Assembly (NCBI GenBank): GCA_945867185.1
Contig: CAMBHM010000113.1
Location: 1 to 5,273, forward strand
Length of the DNA: 5,273 bases
Origin: Legionella genomosp. 1
GTDB lineage: Bacteria; Pseudomonadota; Gammaproteobacteria; Legionellales; Legionellaceae
Reading direction: 5' to 3'
Shown here: positions 1-3,204 of the stretch, piece after piece
Position numbering within the stretch: the first letter of the stretch is position 1
Layout: each line of letters opens with the position of its first letter
The notes under the pieces: generated by a model
What the model was told of the DNA's origin: nothing
Database searches by the model: none
The model's input: only the letters and a program-made list of their open reading frames with translations
Position numbers and translations under genes: made by a program

Positions 1-234
1 AAAAAGTACTGGGAAATCATGATGCTTCCGAATCTCTTGTAACACTTCAAAGCCGCTTAGGGTCGGCAAAGTGATTTCCAGCAGAATGGCATCGAAGGAT
101 TGATGGGTGGCTTTTTTCATGCCTTCTTCACCATCATGGGCTACGGTGACTTGAAACCCTTCTTGGATAAGATAAGGCACGACTAAGGCTGTATGAGTCT
201 CATCAGGATCTATAAATAAGACGTGCGGGTTCAT
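1..234 (-). CDS. Response regulator, N-terminal receiver domain (partial, cut by window edge)
   Basis: The 78 visible codons encode the first two thirds of a CheY-like receiver domain. The hydrophobic beta-1 strand with its acidic end is VLFIDPDE (residues 5-12), alpha-1 follows, then AHDGEEGMKKA (32-42), the beta-3 strand FDAILLEITLP (47-57), the SGFEVLQEIR helix (60-69) and the start of beta-4, FPVLF (74-78). The wording is closest to OmpR/PhoB-type regulators, in which a winged-helix DNA-binding domain would follow, but that part lies outside the window. Two departures from the family pattern are visible. The phospho-acceptor Asp at the end of beta-3 is Glu (E53), and the second acidic residue of the usual DD pair is Pro (D9-P10). 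A phosphorylation-independent regulator is therefore possible. The ATG overlaps the corC stop as ATGA, so translation is probably coupled to corC. No partner kinase is visible. Confidence 0.85.
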   Translation of the reverse strand, partial: MNPHVLFIDPDETHTALVVPYLIQEGFQVTVAHDGEEGMKKATHQSFDAILLEITLPTLSGFEVLQEIRKHHDFPVLF

Positions 235-1088
235 GGTGAGTCCTGTGTGATAGCAGGGGATCGTAAATCGATGCATTCTAACAATTTGATGTGTCTCGCA
301 TCAGCGTTGATGATTTTAAATTCAAACTGATCAATGAGAATGCGCTCACCTCGTTTTGGGAGATAGCCAAAGTTAGTTATCACAATGCCCCCCATGGTGT
401 CATAGGATTCATCACTGAAATGCGCGTGTAGTTGTTCATTGAATTCATCAATGGGGGTGTGGGCTTTGACGATATAATGCGCATCGCCATGGGACTTGAT
501 ATAGGCTTCTTCATCGATATCAAATTCATCTTCAATGTCTCCAATGATCTGTTCAATGATATCTTCTAAGGTCACAAAGCCTGATACGGCGCCATATTCA
601 TCTACAACCATGGCCATGTGATTTCGATTGGATCGAAACTCACTGAGCAATAAATCAAGGCGTTTGCTTTCTGGGACAAACGTAGCTTGACGAACAATAT
701 CGAGTAAATCATAGATCGTGTTTTCAAGCACCTGAAAGCGTAAGAGATCTTTGGCATGCAATATACCAACCACCTCTCCTTTGGGATCGGTGACTGGAAA
801 ACGCGAGTGCCCTGATTGTGTGACTACGGCAATCACTTCTGTTAAGTTTGCTTCTTGCTCGATGCAGGTCATTTGTTGTTTCGGAAGCATGATGTCACGT
901 ACTTTCATTTGAGAAAACAAAATTCCGCCTTCGATCATGGCCAATGTTTCTGCATCAATCAACGCACGACGTTGTGCGTCCCGAAGCATATCAATGAGTT
1001 CTTCTTTCGTTTGGGGTTCTTTTTGAAATCGTTGTTTGAAACGATCAAACCAAGACAAAGTCTGTTTGGGCAAGGGTTTTGTTTTCAT
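231..1088 (-). CDS. ybeX: CorC/YbeX-like CBS-domain protein
   Basis: This is a 285-residue protein, close to the E. coli CorC/YbeX length of 292. The family is a soluble CBS-pair protein linked to magnesium/cobalt efflux and, through its neighbour ybeY, to ribosome maturation. In order there is a basic, helical N-terminus (1-60) with the LIDMLRDAQRRALID region that also occurs in HlyC/CorC proteins. CBS1 follows from VRDIMLPK (63-70) to about 123, with SRFPVTD (95-101) and GILHAKDLL (108-116). CBS2 spans about 130-186, with MAMVVDEYGAVSGFVTLEDI (158-177). The acidic linker GDIEDEFD (183-190) leads into a C-terminal transporter-associated CorC_HlyC domain (about 203-277). No membrane segments are seen, as expected for CorC rather than for membrane-anchored CNNM/YfjD relatives. 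Its ATG overlaps the ybeY stop (ATGA), the conserved ybeY-ybeX pairing. Downstream, where lnt is common in other gammaproteobacteria, there is a response regulator. The gene looks intact. Confidence 0.94.
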   Translation of the reverse strand: MKTKPLPKQTLSWFDRFKQRFQKEPQTKEELIDMLRDAQRRALIDAETLAMIEGGILFSQMKVRDIMLPKQQMTCIEQEANLTEVIAVVTQSGHSRFPVTDPKGEVVGILHAKDLLRFQVLENTIYDLLDIVRQATFVPESKRLDLLLSEFRSNRNHMAMVVDEYGAVSGFVTLEDIIEQIIGDIEDEFDIDEEAYIKSHGDAHYIVKAHTPIDEFNEQLHAHFSDESYDTMGGIVITNFGYLPKRGERILIDQFEFKIINADARHIKLLECIDLRSPAITQDSP

Positions 1089-1540
1089 AGGATCATCTCA
1101 AAACCAAGTTTTATGAGCAATGTTTGTTCAATCGTTTGCATGATATGGGCTTCTTCCTCTTGAAGATGATCGTAGCCTAATAAATGAAGTACGCCATGAA
1201 TCACAATATGGGCCCAATGAGCGTTTAGGGGTGTTTTTAAGGACACGCTTTCTGCTTGTAATACGGCAGGACAGAGGATGACGTCACCCAGTAAAGGGTA
1301 GTCAAGCATCAATTCTTTGGGATGCGTTGCTGGAAAAGCGAGTACGTTGGTTTGTTTAGGTTGTTTCCGGTAAGTGTGGTTCAAGTGAGTCATTTCATCG
1401 ACATCAACCAGACGCAAGGTGAGCTCGGCAGTTTCTCGATAGGGGGTGAGAGCCGTTATCGCCCAGTGGCGCAAGAGATCATCAGAAATCGGGGTTGCCA
1501 TCTTGTGATCGGCATGTTGAATATCAATATGGTAGTGCAT
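1085..1540 (-). CDS. ybeY: Endoribonuclease YbeY (16S rRNA 3'-end maturation / ribosome quality control)
   Basis: YbeY is a metal-dependent single-strand endoribonuclease that takes part in 16S rRNA 3'-end processing and 70S quality control. The diagnostic zinc-binding signature HGVLHLLGYDH is complete, with all three His ligands, followed by the usual acidic QEEEAHIM stretch. YRKQPKQTNVLAF corresponds to the conserved YRxxxxxTNVLSF segment with its invariant Arg, and PLLGDVILCP and LNAHWAHIVIHG also match the family. The frame is open from an ATG at 1612 (175 aa). I place the start at 1540 (151 aa; E. coli has 155), because MHYHIDIQHA aligns with family N-termini and the 24 residues upstream do not. 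Alternative ATGs are at 1576 and 1564, and a promoter overlaps the upstream codons. No strong Shine-Dalgarno precedes any candidate, so the start is not certain. The gene ends in an ATGA overlap with ybeX. The usual upstream partner ybeZ (phoH-like) is not adjacent; an AAA_14 ATPase is there instead. Confidence 0.93.
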   Translation of the reverse strand: MHYHIDIQHADHKMATPISDDLLRHWAITALTPYRETAELTLRLVDVDEMTHLNHTYRKQPKQTNVLAFPATHPKELMLDYPLLGDVILCPAVLQAESVSLKTPLNAHWAHIVIHGVLHLLGYDHLQEEEAHIMQTIEQTLLIKLGFEMIL

Positions 1541-1582
1541 GTGTTTGGTACGGTCGGTATCCATTGCGTGACTCATTGCGCA

Positions 1583-1611
1583 AGTATACCACAGGGTTAG
1601 TATTGTTGCCA
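1583..1611 (-). promoter_or_regulatory. Putative extended -10 promoter for ybeY-ybeX-response regulator
   Basis: Reading the minus strand, TATACT (1588-1583) is directly preceded by TGG (1591-1589), giving an extended -10 (TGn-TATACT). A weak -35 candidate, TGGCAA (1611-1606), lies 17 bp upstream. Transcription would begin near 1576. This would make the ATG at 1612 unusable from this promoter and the ATG at 1576 almost leaderless, while leaving leaders of about 12 and 36 nt for the ATGs at 1564 and 1540. The promoter would let the housekeeping genes be expressed independently of the ATPase gene just upstream. The call rests on motif inspection only. Confidence 0.45.
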
Positions 1612-1619
1612 TTTCAGGA

Positions 1620-2795
1620 TCAAGTCGATTGATCTATAAATGACGCTATTAAACCTCGATTAGGAATCAGTGCACGTAAAAAATCCTCTACGGGATAGCA
1701 TAAGATATCGTACTTCATTAATTTTTCACGTCCGCGATAAAGAAGAACACATTGACTTTCAGGATAATCTTTCTTAAATTCTTTTAAACCCCGCAAATCT
1801 TGGGGGGATATGGATCGGGTGTTTTTAACTTCAATTGCGTAAAAGCCGAGGTCACCATAAACGACAAAATCAACCTCTAGACCTGATTTTGTTCGCCAAA
1901 AATACAGTTCACCGTCAGCTATGGAGTAGGTAATCCAAGCAAGCAATTGTTGTGCTACCAGCGTTTCTAAGGCAAGACCTGCGATCTCTTCAGGTCTATC
2001 TAGCGGACCCCTGGGTCGAATGGCTGCATAAACACCTGCATCAAAATAATAAAATTTTGGATGAGTGCTGACGTGGCGTTTGGCTTTTTTTGTAAAAACG
2101 GGTAGTGTAAAACACAATAACAAGTCGATGAGGATAGATACATAATTTTCAACTGTTTTTCCACTCACACCACACTCGCGAGCAATCGATGTGTAATTCA
2201 TGATAGAGGCTTGCGAAAAGCTCATGGCTGTTAAACATCGTCCAAATTGGCCAACATCTCGAACCAAAGCTTCCATTTGTACTTCTTCTCTCATATACAG
2301 CGCAACATAAGCTTTTAAATCTCCTAAAGGATCCGATGAGGCAAGGATCAAAGGTAACATGCCGAAAGTTAGCGCTTTTTCTAAATCAAACAAAGTATTT
2401 AACTCAGAAGCCATGAAAGGGCATAGGTGCTTGAGCTGAGCTCTACCTGCTAGTAAATTAACCCCTTGACGTTTTAATTTTCGAGCACTCGATCCGGTTA
2501 AAATAAACTGTAATCCGCGATGCTGCTCAATCAGGGAATGTACCACGCTGAGTAATTCTGGTGCTTTTTGAACCTCATCAATGATGAAAGTTCGCGTATT
2601 GGAATTAGCATTCACCCATTCATGAAGCGTTTCAGGAAAACTCACATAGGTTCTGTATTGGTCAGGTTCTAACAGATCGATGCATTTTGCATGAGGATAA
2701 TATGCCCGCGCCCAAGTGGATTTACCTGTGCCACGTGCGCCAAATAAAAAATAACTTTTATCCGGAGGATTGAAAATCCGAACCACCGATCCCAT
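1620..2795 (-). CDS. AAA_14 / DUF4143 family ATP-binding protein (COG1373-type)
   Basis: This 391-residue protein has the full two-part architecture of the COG1373 family. The N-terminal P-loop ATPase (AAA_14) shows Walker A GARGTGKST (19-27), Walker B FIIDEVQKAP (70-79) and a sensor-1-like ILTGSSARKLK (98-108). A winged-helix-like middle, YTSIARECGVSGKTVENYVSIL (about 201-222), follows. The C-terminal DUF4143 part is PD-(D/E)XK-nuclease-like, with YYFDAGV (249-255), LEVDFVV (306-312) and AIEVKN (320-325); E307/D309 and E322-K324 sit where the catalytic acidic residues and EXK would be. Length is normal and no disruption is seen. The cellular role of this family is poorly defined. Members are widespread, patchily distributed and often near mobile or accessory DNA. 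GAGGG (2804-2800), four bases before the ATG, is a good Shine-Dalgarno. The gene lies 8 bp upstream of the longest ybeY frame, in the position ybeZ often occupies, which suggests insertion or rearrangement here. Confidence 0.9.
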   Translation of the reverse strand: MGSVVRIFNPPDKSYFLFGARGTGKSTWARAYYPHAKCIDLLEPDQYRTYVSFPETLHEWVNANSNTRTFIIDEVQKAPELLSVVHSLIEQHRGLQFILTGSSARKLKRQGVNLLAGRAQLKHLCPFMASELNTLFDLEKALTFGMLPLILASSDPLGDLKAYVALYMREEVQMEALVRDVGQFGRCLTAMSFSQASIMNYTSIARECGVSGKTVENYVSILIDLLLCFTLPVFTKKAKRHVSTHPKFYYFDAGVYAAIRPRGPLDRPEEIAGLALETLVAQQLLAWITYSIADGELYFWRTKSGLEVDFVVYGDLGFYAIEVKNTRSISPQDLRGLKEFKKDYPESQCVLLYRGREKLMKYDILCYPVEDFLRALIPNRGLIASFIDQST

Positions 2796-2799
2796 TTTT

Positions 2800-2842
2800 C
2801 CCTCTTTTTTAGAATTATATATTCTATAAATGAAGCTTAATC
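2800..2842 (-). promoter_or_regulatory. Putative promoter and ribosome-binding site of the AAA_14 ATPase gene
   Basis: On the minus strand a consensus -10, TATAAT, lies at 2819-2814, with a poor -35 at the ideal 17-bp distance (GATTAA, 2842-2837). A better hexamer, TTGGAT (2845-2840), is 20 bp away. The predicted start near 2807 gives a short leader of about 12 nt that contains the GAGGG Shine-Dalgarno (2804-2800) four bases from the ATG. The -10 lies inside a small inverted repeat, AGAAT-N5-ATTCT (2811-2825), which could be an operator but is short and AT-rich. Confidence 0.45.
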
Positions 2843-2879
2843 CAATTCGGACAGGACATCAAGTCACAAAATTTTGGAC

Positions 2880-2897
2880 TAGGGTCAACAGACCCTA
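2880..2897. repeat. Perfect inverted repeat, 7-bp arms with 4-nt loop
   Basis: TAGGGTC and GACCCTA are perfectly complementary around AACA. No T-run follows on either strand (ACATTTAT on plus, GTCCAAAA on minus), so it does not look like an intrinsic terminator. It lies in the divergent intergenic region, about 40 bp beyond the ATPase promoter elements, which suits a protein-binding palindrome or a small RNA stem. Weak plus-strand hexamers flank it: TTGGAC at 2874-2879 and TAACAT at 2896-2901, 16 bp apart. The function is unknown. Confidence 0.5.
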
Positions 2898-2925
2898 ACA
2901 TTTATCTCGCCCAGGGCATATTAAT

Positions 2926-3059
2926 ACGTACAGCATCCAGATTTAATGCTACGTGGAAGCGGTGTGAGTCGAGAGGCTCCCGCACCGTTTTGCGAGGGTC
3001 TCGCGGGTCTACTCACCGTTTGCGAAAGTCTTTTAGCCGACACCCCTTGCTGGTTGGCT
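2926..3059. other. Cluster of four adjacent stem-loops, possible structured RNA or palindromic element
   Basis: Four hairpins follow one another in a non-coding, locally GC-rich stretch. Hairpin B (2926-2954) has ACGTA+GCAT pairing with ATGC+TACGT, 9 bp with a CA bulge. Hairpin C (2957-2990) has a 14-pair stem with three G-U pairs, a two-base CC bulge at 2979-2980 and a GAGA (GNRA-type) tetraloop at 2971-2974. Hairpin D (2992-3004) is GCGAG-GGT-CTCGC, a perfect 5-bp stem. Hairpin E (3035-3059) is AGCCGAC pairing with GTTGGCT, 7 bp with one G-U and an 11-nt loop. Some G-U pairs work only if the plus strand is the RNA. The run TTTT after hairpin C is too short and too involved in the stem to call a terminator. 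I do not recognise a known RNA or repeat family. Confidence 0.4.
2983..3031 (+). repeat. Imperfect direct repeat, two copies 31 bp apart
   Basis: Copy 1 (2983-3001) is CACCGTTTTGCGAGGGTCT and copy 2 (3014-3031) is CACCGTTTGCGAAAGTCT. They agree at 16 of 18 aligned positions with one extra T in copy 1. Copy 1 forms the 3' arm of hairpin C and the 5' part of hairpin D. Copy 2 is in the unpaired stretch before hairpin E. The two differences (G to A) abolish the hairpin D stem in copy 2. Confidence 0.6.
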
Positions 3060-3109
3060 CAGAGGAGTTAGCGAAATTGCTGTTGCCATTTGGATTATTT
3101 GTTTATTTT

Positions 3110-3138
3110 TTGATATATATGAGCATAATAAAAATAAT
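3110..3138 (+). promoter_or_regulatory. Putative sigma-70 promoter of the ankyrin-like gene
   Basis: TTGATA (3110-3115, five of six matches to the -35 consensus) and AATAAT (3133-3138, five of six matches to the -10) are separated by exactly 17 bp in a strongly AT-rich tract. Transcription would start near 3145, giving a leader of about 55 nt. A second -10-like hexamer, TATACT, lies at 3148-3153 but has no reasonable -35. The hairpin cluster lies upstream of this promoter, so it would be absent from an mRNA starting here. Confidence 0.55.
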
Positions 3139-3160
3139 TAAAAAAAATATACTACACTTT

Positions 3161-3179
3161 AAAGAGAGAGAGAGGGGGG
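3161..3179 (+). repeat. Purine-only simple-sequence tract (AG)6 followed by G6 in the leader
   Basis: From 3161 to 3179 every base on the plus strand is a purine: AA, then six AG units (3163-3174) running into six G (3174-3179). It ends 20-23 bases before the possible start codons and lies inside the predicted 5' leader. Dinucleotide and homopolymer tracts of this kind can change length by polymerase slippage. Here a change would alter the leader, not the reading frame. The AG-rich run also resembles an upstream ribosome docking or Shine-Dalgarno-like site. Confidence 0.6.
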
Positions 3180-3191
3180 TCTGAGGTAATC

Positions 3192-3204
3192 AGGAGCGAT
3201 GATG
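3192..3204 (+). promoter_or_regulatory. Shine-Dalgarno and double ATG start of the large plus-strand gene
   Basis: AGGAG (3192-3196) is followed by CG and then two consecutive in-frame ATG codons at 3199 and 3202. Spacing is only 2 nt to the first ATG and 5 nt to the second, so the second is the more likely initiator; using it shortens the protein by one residue. An in-frame TAA at 3187-3189 rules out any earlier start. Confidence 0.7.

Noticed and set aside
855..1600. Plus-strand frames of 102 and 92 codons opposite corC and ybeY
   Set aside because: Both are antisense to well-supported conserved genes and have no recognisable product.
2860..2888. Minus-strand promoter with a good -35 (TTGACC, 2888-2883)
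   Set aside because: No acceptable -10 hexamer lies 16-18 bp downstream.
2957..2995. Rho-independent terminator at hairpin C
   Set aside because: Only four T follow, three of them base-paired in the stem, and no gene on the plus strand ends just upstream.
2893..3072. Integron attC-like site (hairpins with bulges, CCCTAAC and GTTAGCG at the two ends)
   Set aside because: The end boxes do not fit RYYYAAC/GTTRRRY, the two ends are not complementary in the required way, and no integrase or cassette array is visible.
2990..3184. A 64-codon plus-strand frame with a hydrophobic stretch (LAKLLLPFGLFVYFLIYMSIIKII), resembling a small membrane peptide or toxin
   Set aside because: It needs a TTG start without a Shine-Dalgarno, begins inside the hairpin/repeat region, runs through the predicted promoter and purine tract, and its hydrophobicity follows from the T-rich composition.
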